The notes beneath the pieces were generated by a model. That model saw only the letters and a program-made list of their open reading frames with translations, was not told where the DNA came from and searched no databases. The position numbers and the translations under genes were made by a program. Below, one piece after another: positions 48,427 through 58,983 of a stretch of DNA of 64,000 bases (position 1 is the first letter of the stretch; each line of letters begins with the position of its first letter). Origin of the DNA: Moniliella sp. 'wahieum' (taxonomy: Eukaryota > Basidiomycota > Moniliellomycetes > Moniliellales > Moniliellaceae); NCBI GenBank assembly GCA_003971905.1, contig RSEE01000004.1, forward strand, positions 310,001 through 374,000. The letters are read 5' to 3'.

Positions 48427-49361
48427 TTACTTGTAAACCTTGCCAAACAGCACTTCCTGGAGCTTGTCGTAGCCCGAAAGCACACCAGCGCCGGCCACAC
48501 CACGAAGAATGTTGGCACCAGCACCCTTGAAGAGCGACTTGACGCCCTCCTTGGCGACAATCTGGCGGCCGGCGTCGAACATGCCGGTTGTAGGGTCTTG
48601 CCGCCCGAGGTCATCATCATGCGACGGCGGGATCGTGTCCAGAGGGTACGACGCAATGCCGGCACCGGTGGTCACAACCCAGCCGAGAAGGAAGGAGGCA
48701 AGGAACGAACCCTCAAGAGGGCAGTGATAATAACAGGCTTGACCGAGTCGTACACACCGAAGTAGAGACCACGGTAGACCACAATACCGACAACCGAGGG
48801 GATAAAGCCACGGTACAGACCAGCGATGCCGTCGAAGCAATCGTCTTGCGGTAGACGTCAATGAGGCCGTTGAACTGGCGCTCACCACCTTGCCGGCCGA
48901 CTTGGCGTCGTTGGCAAGAGGGTACGGGCGTAGTCGAGGGAGTAGACAAAGAGAAGCGACGAGGCACCGGCGCGGCACACCCGAGGCAATGTTGCGCTGA
49001 GCTTCTTGACGTAGGGAGCATCCTTGGGCACCTTGAACAGAGCCTTGAAGTAGTCCTTGAAGGCAAAGTTAAGAGCCGGGGTGGGGAAGTAACGGATAAC
49101 GTTGGCCGTGTTGCCGCGCCAGAAGGAGACAAGGCCCTCCGACTTGTAGGTGCGGGTAAAGGTGTCGCCGAGACCGCTGTAGGGGCGGTCGAGACGGCCC
49201 TGCTTGATCATCTCATCCTGGTTCTGGATGAGGAGCTTGACACGCTCAATGGGGGCAGCCGCCGTCTTGGAGACAGCGGCCGAGATGCCACCCATCATGA
49301 AGTCGGTGAAGAACGACGACGCCGTCTTGGGCTTCTGCGCAGGGTCGACAACGGCACCCAT
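48427..49361 (-). CDS. AAC: Mitochondrial ADP/ATP carrier
   Basis: Inner-membrane antiporter exchanging cytosolic ADP for matrix ATP. About 311 residues in three carrier repeats: [20 protein letters not shown] with [20 protein letters not shown]; the second with [19 protein letters not shown]; the third with ASYPLDTI and the signature RRRMMM, encoded around 48608–48630, followed by TSGG. Other blocks are [26 protein letters not shown]-like sequence, [20 protein letters not shown] and [11 protein letters not shown] to the stop. Frame changes sit near 49000, 48920, 48840, 48720 and 48600, including one base extra just before RRRMMM. No intron is needed. The presequence-free start [12 protein letters not shown] is normal for this family. 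Confidence 0.95.
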
Positions 49362-50065
49362 GGTGGAAATGGAGAGGTGGTGGTGAGAAAAAGATGCCGG
49401 CAGCGCCGCAGTTCAGCTGGTAGATAGCAAGAATCCAGGCGATACACGGGCGCTGTGCCGGGCAAGGGGGCTGGGTGGGTGGGTGGCACGGGGGCAGTAT
49501 GTTTAGGAGCTGGCGGTGCTGGCTGGCGCCGTGCCGGCAGGCTGTCTGCTGTTGCTGCTGTGCTGTCCAAAGGTTTTGAAATCGGCTTCGCCTTTGGAAT
49601 CGAAGATCCAACCAGGCCCGGCAGTGGCCCGGCCGGTCCAGCTGGTCCGGCTGGTCCGGCCTAGCTTTCGCCGGCTATGACGCGTGACGCGTGACGCGTG
49701 ACGCGATGACGTTTGCATATAGGTAAGCGGAGCTATGCACGACCATCTATGTGGCGCTGGAGCCCGCAAGCACACGAGAAGGAGGGACTGCTGTGCGATT
49801 CGCTGCTCCCAAAACAATCCATGGCGGTTTCCCTGAGGATCTTTCTGCTCGGCCGTGTTCCATTCCTCGGGCAACAACCGCCATGCAGTCGGAGAAAGCC
49901 TATGGTGGCGGTTGCACGCATTCATCTTCCATCACAGGGATCATTGTGGGAGCCAGGAGTAGAGAGGCACTCCATATAGTAGAGGGGAAAAAGATACACA
50001 TAAACTAAGACGACCACACGCTGCGCGACACGCGATCACTGGCAGCGCAGAGCGCGTTCCGGAGG
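49362..50065. other. Upstream region of the ADP/ATP carrier
   Basis: Contains the TGACGCG array at 49678–49705 and three GGTCCGGCT/GGTCCAGCT-like repeats at 49632–49660. Open frames here are not convincing. Confidence 0.4.
49678..49705. repeat. ACGCGT heptamer array upstream of the ADP/ATP carrier
   Basis: TGACGCG repeated four times, about 320 bases upstream of the carrier start (minus). Confidence 0.9.
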
Positions 50066-50425
50066 GTGATGCATGCGAGCACCGCAACCCCCTTGGAGCG
50101 CCGGGAGAAGGAGCTGCTTCGGATGCTTGAACAAGCAGAATGCGACAAGAACGCCAAGTACCAGGGACGCACTCAAGAAACGTTTTTCCCCCTGGTTTTG
50201 ACGACACGAGGATACTACGGCACCAAGACGGCGAGCAAGTTGTTTGCGCATTGGAAGGAGTTGGCTTCTAAGTCTCAGTGGAAATGGTTTCTCGCTCGGA
50301 TGTCAACCACGTTCCTCCGTGTCCACACGCGCTTCCTAGGGTACGGGACCGGATGGCGTGAGCCGGGGGTCCTGATATCCTGGCGATCCCCCTGGTTCCT
50401 TGACCCTGGTGGCGCCCCTAAGTAA
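50066..50425 (+). mobile_element. Possible 3' remnant of a non-LTR retrotransposon (LINE)
   Basis: A 119-codon frame reads ERREKELLRMLEQAECDKNA, then TFFPLVLTTRGYYGTKTASK with LFAHWKELASKSQWKWFLAR. This pattern (charged helix, 'F-P-L/F-V-x-T-x-G-x-x-G-x-x-A', helix) resembles the C-terminal end of LINE ORF2 proteins after the reverse transcriptase. No reverse transcriptase core lies upstream, which would fit a 5'-truncated copy. No poly-A or target-site duplication was identified. The assignment is by memory of the pattern. Confidence 0.4.
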
Positions 50426-50862
50426 CCCCGCAAAATGAACGGTTAGGTTAGACGTAGCGTTCCCCCTGTCCCAGCCTTCTTAAGTCTGCCAATGAAATGG
50501 ACGATAACTAAGGCCAATAACCGCACAGAATCGTCGTCACAAAGTCGGAGAACGGAGGAAAAAGGACAGGCTATCCATCAGTACCATGCAACGCACCGAC
50601 CTTTGCGTCCAGAACCAAAAGATTCAGCACGGAAACAACACGAATAGATAACCCAGCCAGCGCCACCACCACCACCGCGGAGACGTCCAGGGCGCTTTCC
50701 TGGTCTCAGCTTGGTCCCTTTCCGGTTGGCCTTCGATGGTATCCAACGCCGCCGATGTGGGTGGAGAGCAATGCTGAGTGGACAAAACCAACGGCGACCT
50801 GAATTGCACATGATAGCTCTCGCCCGTTTCCTGGGGAGGAAGGCTGATGGAGGAAGGACGTC
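50426..50862. other. Spacer downstream of the LINE-like fragment
   Basis: No supported gene. Minus-strand frames continue the Ser/Pro-rich gene's style for about 250 bases (RRRWIPSKANRKGTKLRPGK, then GGGGGAGW), so that gene may have a further 3' exon here. Confidence 0.3.
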
Positions 50863-52110
50863 CTACCACAGCTTTTCCTCCTTCGGATTTAATTCGAAGG
50901 ATGTACCTCCTGTGGTGCTTGAAGGAATGGCTTCTCCCCTCTCGCCATTACTTCGTTGAAGGACCAATACGGAGCCCATTTGCCTCGGCTGAATCTGGGA
51001 ATCTTTCTCTTCGTTGGTGCGATGAAGAACTGTACTATTAATCGGAAGGGACGCCTCGTCTGAAATTGGGATCTCAGCACGGTCAGAAGGCACAGGCCGA
51101 GTGGTTGGGGAGGAATGCTTGGTGTTTGGGCCATCCTGCATTGCGCCAACACGATCGTGCCCCCCTTCCGCAGCGATGCCCCCACTGCGCGTGCCACAGC
51201 GATCGCCAATCAACTTGGAAAGTGATGGAAGAGGAGGGACTTGGTTCCAAGATGATTGACTTCCTGAGACGGGCAGTCGCTTGCGGCGCTTAGAACGACT
51301 ACTCGGAAGGGATGCGATGCTGTTGTGCCGGATGGATGGATGATGCAAAGGCCCACTTATTCTTCCAGTACTAGACACGGATTGCGGGCTCCATGGCTCT
51401 GCCCCAACTGATGGGAGAGGAGAACTGGAGCAAGTTGGGGATATGGCAGAGCCAAAGAGAGTCGAGCCTAGCACATCAGGGTAAGGTAAACTTTGACCTG
51501 TTGCAGGACTCTCGCAAAGGTTGGTAGAGCCAGCGGGGATTGTGAGCGCTGCAGGCTTATGGCGCCTGGGGGCCGATTCAAAATCGCCCACGTTATGGGC
51601 ACTGTCGGTCTTGAGCATAGTGCCAGGTGAAGGGTGAACAGAAAGGGTGGATGTCGGACGAGTATGTTGGCTGGAGGTGGCCGAAATGTAGCTCAAGTGT
51701 GGCCTGAGGCTCATGACCCGCATTCCTTCCCCAGTTCTGTTCAATTCTGGGGCGACCATACCACGCTCCATGAAGTTATGATACTGGGAGAGGGACAGGT
51801 GGCCCTCTGCACCAGGAAAAACCACGCCGGAATTGCAGGATTGGCGTATAACGAGGCAGGAAGGACATGGCCAAAGATGGCAGATGACGATGGGGAGGCC
51901 AGCCACTCTTCCCCAGCATCGTCGGTGCTGGCGGTTAGCCTTCTGTCGGTCTCTTGGCTGTAGACAGATGTCGGTGTTGGCATAAAGTCGGGAGGACGAA
52001 GGATAGATGGAAGAGGATGAAATGATATTGGATACTCGTTCTTTGGATGAACATCGTGACGGAGACCCCGATCCGCAGTTCTCAATAAGCACCGGAGGTG
52101 CCGTGGTCAT
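50863..52110 (-). CDS. Unrecognised Ser/Pro-rich protein with a basic motif
   Basis: A 415-codon minus-strand frame. It is rich in Ser, Pro, Thr and His, low in hydrophobics, with a nuclear-localisation-like stretch (SSRSKRRKRLPVSGSQSSWN). Short conserved-looking segments include SYISATSSQHTRPTSTLSVH and PPLPSLSKLIGDRCG. Between about 51741 and 52085 a second frame (PISFHPLPSILRPPDFMPTP, DRRLTASTDDAGEEWLASPS) looks more natural, so a frame change is likely there. Probably a disordered nuclear/regulatory protein; no domain is recognised and it could be lineage-specific. Confidence 0.45.
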   Translation of the reverse strand: MTTAPPVLIENCGSGSPSRCSSKERVSNIISSSSIYPSSSRLYANTDICLQPRDRQKANRQHRRCWGRVAGLPIVICHLWPCPSCLVIRQSCNSGVVFPGAEGHLSLSQYHNFMERGMVAPELNRTGEGMRVMSLRPHLSYISATSSQHTRPTSTLSVHPSPGTMLKTDSAHNVGDFESAPRRHKPAALTIPAGSTNLCESPATGQSLPYPDVLGSTLFGSAISPTCSSSPLPSVGAEPWSPQSVSSTGRISGPLHHPSIRHNSIASLPSSRSKRRKRLPVSGSQSSWNQVPPLPSLSKLIGDRCGTRSGGIAAEGGHDRVGAMQDGPNTKHSSPTTRPVPSDRAEIPISDEASLPINSTVLHRTNEEKDSQIQPRQMGSVLVLQRSNGERGEAIPSSTTGGTSFELNPKEEKLW

Positions 52111-53956
52111 CTTCGTTGTGTCCTATATTGTGCCCGCCAAAGCGACTACAACTCTATAAGGAGAAAGGGACAGAGCACAGGTTTGAAGTTGAATGGCGAC
52201 GTTATTCGAAAAGCAGTTGGTTTTTCCTGTTGCGCTCCGGACCCTCCGACGGAGAGTATTCAATGCGGTTCCTTGCAACAAGGGCTAGTGGTGTTTCTAT
52301 GGGGAATACCGCGTGAGGATGATCGATGACCGGTGACCGGGGAACTCACCGATGAACGGCGGTCGACCAAAAGCGCTCCGATCGCAGTACAAGCTGAAAA
52401 CGCTTTTTCTTGTTCTCAGCGCTTCCGGCATCGCCGTGTGACATGGGCATCACATGTAACGCGTAACAATATTGCAAAACAAGTGGTGCACTCCCGACGG
52501 GATGAGGTCGATGAGGGGCTGTATGCCGATGATCGATGAGCATAGCCGGAGACTAGCTCGCTCGCTTGTGCCCGTTGAGCTCACCATTGTCCACAAACCA
52601 CCACGACCACCGAGAGCCACCTGAGGTTGAACGCGTATGCAATCCACGCGTAGCTTTCATTGAAGGACCCAGCATGGTCACTTCTCCCGGGCAACAACGG
52701 AGGATGAAAGTCCCAACCCAGTTTCCGCGGGCAACCAAGGCCGGCGTGCAACGTGCCACCAGTCCACCAGTCCACAAGCCCAGAAGTGCACAAGTCCAGA
52801 CCATATTGCATGTTCTTGCCAGGGTGAAACCAGCAGGGGGGGGGGTTCACGTCGATGTGATTGCTCTCATGGATCGCAGGTCTAGGATGAATGGTTGGGA
52901 GACATGGGGGTGCAGATGCGCCACTTCTTGGGCGGAGTGTTTGGCAAAGACGTCGCTCGCGTCACTGGGCGTATTTATGGCCACCCATATGGCCGCAAGC
53001 TGGCACCACGGTCCCTGGGATCGCGATGATTCTAGAGGGAAGAGGTGCAATGGCACATTTTAGAGGTGGTGGTGGTCTAAACCAATAAGACACCTACCGA
53101 GGGACACCCTGCAGTAAGTCTCCACCGGGTCTGGCCGCAGAACTGAGAAGACGGAAACAAGAAAACAGTGGAGCTTCCAGGCCTGAAGGGATGTTGACCA
53201 ACCGCACGAGCCACCCGGCACGAATTCGTGGTGGATGCCTATCCTTCTCGCTGATTTGACGGTAACAGGACGTGGTGTGCGTGTATCCTCTCAACGGCCT
53301 GTTGGGACACCTGTTGTCGTGCAACATAAGCGTGCCTGTCATACGCCTAACTATCCTCATATGCTCATCTGATACGCTCCCAATCCGCCAAGGTACGCCG
53401 ATTATCACAGGTCAACGTAGTACTATATCACAGCTATGTGCATATCTGATCGAAAACCCGTCTTTTTGATTCTTAAGTGCAGACTGGAAACTTTGGGAAC
53501 AGCAACCGCGGTCGGAATGATGGAGAATGGAGGTTGCCCCTCCTTCCACTGCGAAAGGGGGGGTGCGAATCAGAAGGGTATTCGGAGATGTCGACTTTGC
53601 GGCGGTTGAGATTAGCCTTGGTGAAGCTGGGAGACATGACCCCGCTGTGGAAGATGGTACAGGGGACATGGACCTGTCTACTCGATTCAATGGAATGAGA
53701 CTATACAGCGGAAACGCTGGATCTATTTAAAGAGAGCGGGGCTAAACACCGGCACGTCAGGATTGTACACGCAGCGCACAAGCGCCACGAATCGATTACG
53801 ATCACGAGGTGTGGGCATCGGTGCGGTAGGCAGGGAAGAAATCTCAGCCGTAGAAAGGAACGTTCAGCAGAGCGAAACGTATTTAAGAGAGGAGCAGGGG
53901 GATGAAAACATGGGGTAACGAGAAGCAAGAGAAAGGTCCAAGTAAGGACGACAGGT
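52111..53956. other. Accessory intergenic stretch, 1.8 kb
   Basis: Contains GATCGATGACCGGTGACCGG (52322–52341) and GATGATCGATGAG (52529–52541) motifs and several weak open frames on both strands (for example minus 52553–52850 and 53412–53690) without recognisable domains. The last 250 bases are the 3' flank of the Hsp70 gene. Confidence 0.4.
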
Positions 53957-56034
53957 TTACTCCTTCTTCTCCTCAGCGTTGGGGCTGCTGGCTCTCGGCG
54001 TTGCGCTTCTCGTAAATCTGCTTGAAGAGGCCGAGCGAAGCTTGCTGGGTCTCGTTGATCTGTTCCCGCACTTGGTCGGGGGTGATGTCCGAGTCGCCGT
54101 TCTGGGCCTTGGCAGCCAGCTCCTCCGTCTTCTTGATGAGCTCGTTGAGCTTGTCCTTCTCCTCCTGGGGAAGCTGGTCGGCGAACTCGCCCAGAGCCTT
54201 GGAGGTCTCGGCGCACACACCCTGCGCACGGTTCGCCTCCTCGATCAACTCCTTCGCGCCTTGTCAGCCTCGGCGTGCTTCTCAGCATCTTGCACCATGT
54301 CTCAATCTCCGAGTCAGACAGACCCGACGAGGCAGCAACAGTAATGTTGGCGTCCTTGCCGGTGGCCTTGTCCTTGGCGCTGACGGAAAGGATACCATCG
54401 GCATCAATGTCAAAGGTCACCTCGATTTGAGGCACGCCACGAGGGGCGGGAGGAAGGCCGCCAAGGTTGAAGTTGCCGAGGAGCTTGTTGTCCTTGACAA
54501 GCTCGCGCTCGCCCTGGTACACCTGGATCTCCACCGCAGTCTGGCCATCCGCGGCAGTCGAGAAGATCTGCGACTTCTTGGTCGGGATGGTGGTGTTGCG
54601 GTTGATGAGACGAGTGAAGACGCCACCAAGAGTGTTGATACCCAGCGACAGAGGGGTCACGTCGAGGAGGAGAATGTCAGTCACATGACCCGAGAGGACA
54701 CCACCCTGAATGGAAGCGCCGATGGCAACAGCCTCGTCGGGGTTGACACCCTTGCTAGGGTCACGCTTGAAGATATCCTTGACCGTGGTGAGAACCTTGG
54801 GCATACGGCTCATACCACCAACCATGATGACAGCGTCAATGTCCGAAGGCTTGGCACCAGCGTCAGCCAGGGCCTTCTTGCAGGGCTCAACCGTGCGTTC
54901 CACAAGCTTGCCGACGAGCACCTCGAGCTGAGTACGAGTGAGCTTCTGGTTGATGTGCTTGGGGCCGCTAGCATCGGCGGTGATGTAGGGCAGCGAGATC
55001 TCGGTCGAGGGGGCGGACGAGAGCTCAATCTTGGCCTTCTCCGCGGCCTCACGAATACGCTGGATGGCCATGCGGTCGCCCGACAGATCAATGCCGGACT
55101 CCTTCTGGAACTCCTGGACAAGGTGCTCAACAAGCACAATGTCAAAGTCCTCACCACCCAGGTGAGTGTCACCGTTGGTCGACTTGACCTCGAACACGCC
55201 GTTCTGCATCTCGAGGATCGACACGTCAAACGTACCGCCACCCAAGTCGAAGACAGCAATCGTCGCCGCCTCGTTCTTGTCAAGACCGTAGGCGAGGGCA
55301 GCAGCAGTAGGCTCGTTGATCACACGCAGCACGTCGAGACCAGCAATGGTACCAGCGTCCTTGGTGGCCTGACGCTGCGAGTCGTTGAAGTAAGCAGGCA
55401 CAGTAATGACGGCGTGCTTGACGGGCTTGCCGAGGTAGGCAGCAGCAGTTTCCCGCAGCTTTCCGACAACAAACGCACCAATTTGCTGGGGCGAGTAGTT
55501 CTGGCCGCGCACCTCGAGCCACGCGTCGCCGTTGGAGTGGGCGACAATCTTGTAGGGAACGTTCTTAATGTCCTTTTGCACCTCAGCGTCCTTGAACTTG
55601 CGACCAATCAAACGCTTGGTGGCAAACAGAGTAGCCTCGGGGTTGACGACGGCCTGACGCTTGGCAGGCACACCAACCAGGCGCTCGTTGTTCTTGGTGA
55701 ACGCAACGACCGAAGGGGTGGTGCGGCCACCCTCCTCGTTTTCAATCACACGGGCTTGTTGGCCCTCCATGATGGAAACGCACGAGTTCGTCGCTGTGAA
55801 TTGTAGCAGAAATAGTCAATATCGGAGCAAAGAGAAAGGGAGGGGTGGGGCATTAGGATGATACGCACTGCCAAGGTCGATACCGATGACGGGGCCGCTG
55901 ACCTTGCCGGTGGAGTTGAAGCGCACAGCACCAAGACGGGCGGCATTAAAGGGGGCAGCGGATGCGCCAGCCGAGCGAGCGGCCAGGAGGCGAGCCGATG
56001 GGAGTGCAGCCTGGCGGAGGGTGCGGGCGAGCAT
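53957..56034 (-). CDS. SSC1: Mitochondrial Hsp70 (Ssc1-type)
   Basis: Matrix chaperone and import motor. Exon 1 (56034–55869) encodes a presequence ([20 protein letters not shown], then [18 protein letters not shown]). The intron 55794–55868 splits the phosphate-loop codon, so splicing restores [18 protein letters not shown]. Exon 2 (55793–53957) carries [51 protein letters not shown], the linker region [14 protein letters not shown] and the substrate-binding lid ([18 protein letters not shown]). It ends NAEEKKE. About 667 residues, normal for the family. Frame changes occur near 54305, 54255 and 53990, the last inside the final 15 codons. A GAAGCTTC-type element lies upstream at 56111–56127. 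Confidence 0.96.
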
Positions 56035-56110
56035 GATGGGGGTGGAAGAAGTGGTGGTCGTGATGCCAACCCGAAGCTTGGCCAGCCGCGCATTAAAGAC
56101 GCCCCAGCTC

Positions 56111-56127
56111 TTGAAGCTTCAAGCTTC
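56111..56127. promoter_or_regulatory. AAGCTT heptamer pair, heat-shock-element-like
   Basis: TTGAAGCTTCAAGCTTC, about 80 bases upstream of the Hsp70 ATG. It contains one perfect GAAnnTTC pair, the core of a heat-shock element, but the third unit is not at the canonical 5-base spacing. It also belongs to the AAGCTT heptamer family, so it may be coincidental. Confidence 0.35.
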
Positions 56128-56978
56128 ACCTGTAGAATAGAAGGAACGGGCAGGATGGAAGAGCGGACACTGCCCCGTGCTCAAGTGCGGGGCGGCGGAA
56201 TGAAGCGGAATCCAAGTGAACACCGGAACCGAAGCAGGTTTGAAGCACGGCGTCTGTGTAGTGGGCACCGAACCGGCCTTGGCGTCATTATTCTTCGGTG
56301 CAACCCAGACTCATTTAATTGTTTCTGGCGGCACGCAGCGAAAGCTTCTACAGAAGCTGGGTGCTGTCCAACAGGACTGTGTGGGAGGGGCATATCTCGA
56401 AATCAAGATGCGATCAGCACAAAAGGTTGGAATACATGCGGCTGCAAGAAGTGCCAAAAACGCAAAGGAAAGAGGACAGCCGCTTTCGGTACATCGGCCT
56501 CTTCTGGTGTAGGGCGAAAGATTTCCAATGAGAGTATAATTGCACCCAAGAAAACGATGGCTTTTATTGACACAATTGAGATGCTGTGTGTCATGTTGTG
56601 CTTTGTTTAACGTTTACGTCCTTCCAAAATGTGTAGAGCGTCCCTCCATCTCCATAGTTGGGAAAAGGGATGGGATGCAGATTATGCCAGTGGGCAGAGT
56701 AATGCCCCCGTCATATGCAATCCATCACCCAGAGAGAAGATCGAATGCCCGGCACGCACACATGTGTAATGGGCGGTTAATTGGTATGCAATTGCTTGAC
56801 AACTCAGGCAGCACCGGCATTACGGCAACAAGGCTCTTGGCCTCGGTCGTGTACGCGCCGTAGTCGCAATCGCCCCCCGAAAGGTATGTGCCGCGCAAGC
56901 CATTGATATTGACTGCCTTAAGATCGACTTAGACGACCTATGCGGGGCGGTTGGGCGGAATGCGACTTCCGTGAGAGT

Positions 56979-57007
56979 GGTCACCGGTCACCGGTCACCG
57001 GTCACCG
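56979..57007. repeat. ACCGGT heptamer array upstream of NOP53
   Basis: GGTCACC repeated four times, about 140 bases before the NOP53 ATG at 57146. Confidence 0.92.
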
Positions 57008-57145
57008 ACCACATACCACACACACGCATGACAGGTCAGGCGTCGGCTCGTGGTTGATATTTTTTTCGGCAGAGGATATTGGGAGGCCCCACAGCAATTT
57101 GGCATCGTTTGTGGGTGCCTCTGCCCCCTCTGGGGCTTCTCCACC

Positions 57146-58642
57146 ATGGCCGTTTCCACTCTGCGCAAATCGACCGGCGCTCCGGCGGGGAAGAGCGGAT
57201 CGCGGAAGACCAAGACTGCCTGGCGCAAAAACATCGATCTTACCGATGTCGAAGCCCACCTCGAAACGACGCGCGCTGCCGAGCGCGGCGACACTACTCG
57301 CTCTTCTCCATGGACACCCAGGGCGATTCGGCGCTTCGCCCCAACGGCCCGCGGCCCCTCAAGTCGCTCGACATTCTCCAAAACAAATCCGCCGTACCCG
57401 CTGTCACGCACTTGCGTGGCCGAAGAAACGTGGTGAGCGCGGCTGACGATGCGGATGCGGTGGCTCGCTTGCGTCGGGCGGCGTGCCAGCCAAAAAAGTG
57501 CGTGACCGTCTGCGTCGGGCAGCGGGCAAGGTGGTTACCGATGCAATGGGCGGGATAAGCAAGGCGGACCAGGACAAGCTGCAGGATTACCGCGGGGTTG
57601 ACCGGGTGGCTGATCGGGACTTGTGGGCCGACGAGGGGCGGAGGAGGGTCCGAGTGCACCAACTCGAATCAATTATGATCCTGAGTGGGTCGCCGACCCG
57701 AGGGATGAGAAGCCCAAGCCCCCCAAGTCGCTCTCGGCGGCCATGGAAGATATGCGCTCGGCGCTGGGAAAAACCCACAAGGCCAATGCGGGGCATGAGC
57801 AAGTTGTATTGGCGCGCAAGCTGGCTGCTGTACCTCTCCCTCACCCAGGCATGTCGTACAACCCCGAGGCCGAGATCCACGAGGCGCTCATAAATAGAGC
57901 ATTTGTGGTGGAGATGGCTCAGGCGCAGGAGGGATGCGAACGACAAGGTGCGGGCGTTGTGGGAAAAAATGAGTGCTGCGGAGCGGGCAGAAGTACTTGC
58001 CAGCAATGGCGCTACTGCTACCTCTTATCGGGGGATGCAGATTGATGTGCCACCGGAAGAATCCGAGTCCGAGTCGGAAGCCGAGGCAGAAGCGAGGCAG
58101 AATCGGAGATGGACCACGAAGTGGCGCTGTTGAGGGAACAACAGCGCCAAAAAGCCATCAAGGGCAAGCGTAAGACTACCGCTCAGCGGCATCGTCATGC
58201 TCGGGCTCGGGCCCAGATGCATTTGCACCACGAGGCCAAATCGTACAACCGGTACATGTCGGCCATGCCAGGCAAGTTGCGCGAGACATCGGAAGTGGAT
58301 GCAATGTCCCGGGCCCGACTGCTGGCGGCACAGCGCCGGCGTGAGGCCAAACTGGCGATCCTAGCCAAGACGGGGATGAAGGGGCAGAAGGTGGCGGGCC
58401 AGAGGCTCGATGACTATGGGACAAGGACACGATAGCGTCCAATTGCCTGAACACTTGTCGGAAAACTTGCGCGCCATGAAGACCGAGGGCAACTTATTCC
58501 GCGAACGCTTCCAGTCGTTGCAGACCCGTGCTCTTACGGAGCCAAGCGCACCATCTCGGCTCGTGAGCTGAAAAAGGCTAAGGACTCACGCAACTACGGC
58601 TGGAAGGAAGTTGAGCGGTTCGCCTTCAAGAACTTTCAGTGA
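57146..58642 (+). CDS. NOP53: Nop53 ribosome biogenesis factor (GLTSCR2 homologue)
   Basis: Nucleolar factor of 60S maturation that recruits the exosome-associated Mtr4 helicase. ATG 57146 has a strong context (CCACCATGG). Conserved blocks in order: SGSRKTKTAWRKNIDLTDVE; SMDTQGDSALRPNGPRPLKS with LDILQNKSAVPAVTHLRG; KVRDRLRR; DLWAD, then PTRINYDPEWVADP; VPLPHPGMSYNPEAEIHEAL; an acidic stretch (EESESESEAEAEA); LREQQRQKAIKGKRKTTAQR; HLSENLRAMKTEGNLFRERF with QSLQTRALTEP; and the end KDSRNYGWKEVERFAFKNFQ. Length about 495 is close to the family. Several single-base frame changes (about 57285, 57420, 57480, 57640, 57935, 58425, 58545) interrupt it. No intron is obvious. Confidence 0.93.
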
Positions 58643-58983
58643 TAAGTGCTGCCGCAGGCTATACATGTATTTCGTTCATTTCGTACGCAATGGGCTAACA
58701 TATGTTCTGGCACCGGTATGTGCCTTGCAGGCTGGGAGGGGGAAAGATGCGAGAATGAATTGAGAGAGCATGACTGTCCTGAACAGGGCAACAAAAGCCA
58801 GACCATTTGACCCGGAGCATGAAAGAAAAAAGAAACGGGGAGAAAAAAGTGTTCGGGAGGGCTATGTCCACGCAGATGAAGAACCGGGGGTATGGATGGT
58901 GTTGAGAAAGGCATACAAACTGAAGCCTTGACTCGTAATGCATAATGCCTCGGGGCAAAAAAGGGCGTGGAATAGGGAGGGCG
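58643..58983. other. Convergent 3' spacer, NOP53 and OSBP
   Basis: 341 bases; the minus-strand frame continues open here in a shifted frame but the conserved end of the OSBP gene is at 58984. No gene. Confidence 0.5.

Larger units (their letters stand above)
56035..57145. other. Divergent region, Hsp70 and NOP53
   Basis: 1.1 kb between two genes transcribed outward. Holds the AAGCTT pair near the Hsp70 start and the ACCGGT array near the NOP53 start. No gene seen between. Confidence 0.5.

Noticed and set aside
54022-55806. 594-codon plus-strand frame opposite mtHsp70
   Set aside because: Antisense shadow of the GC-rich, codon-biased Hsp70 gene, a well-known artefact.
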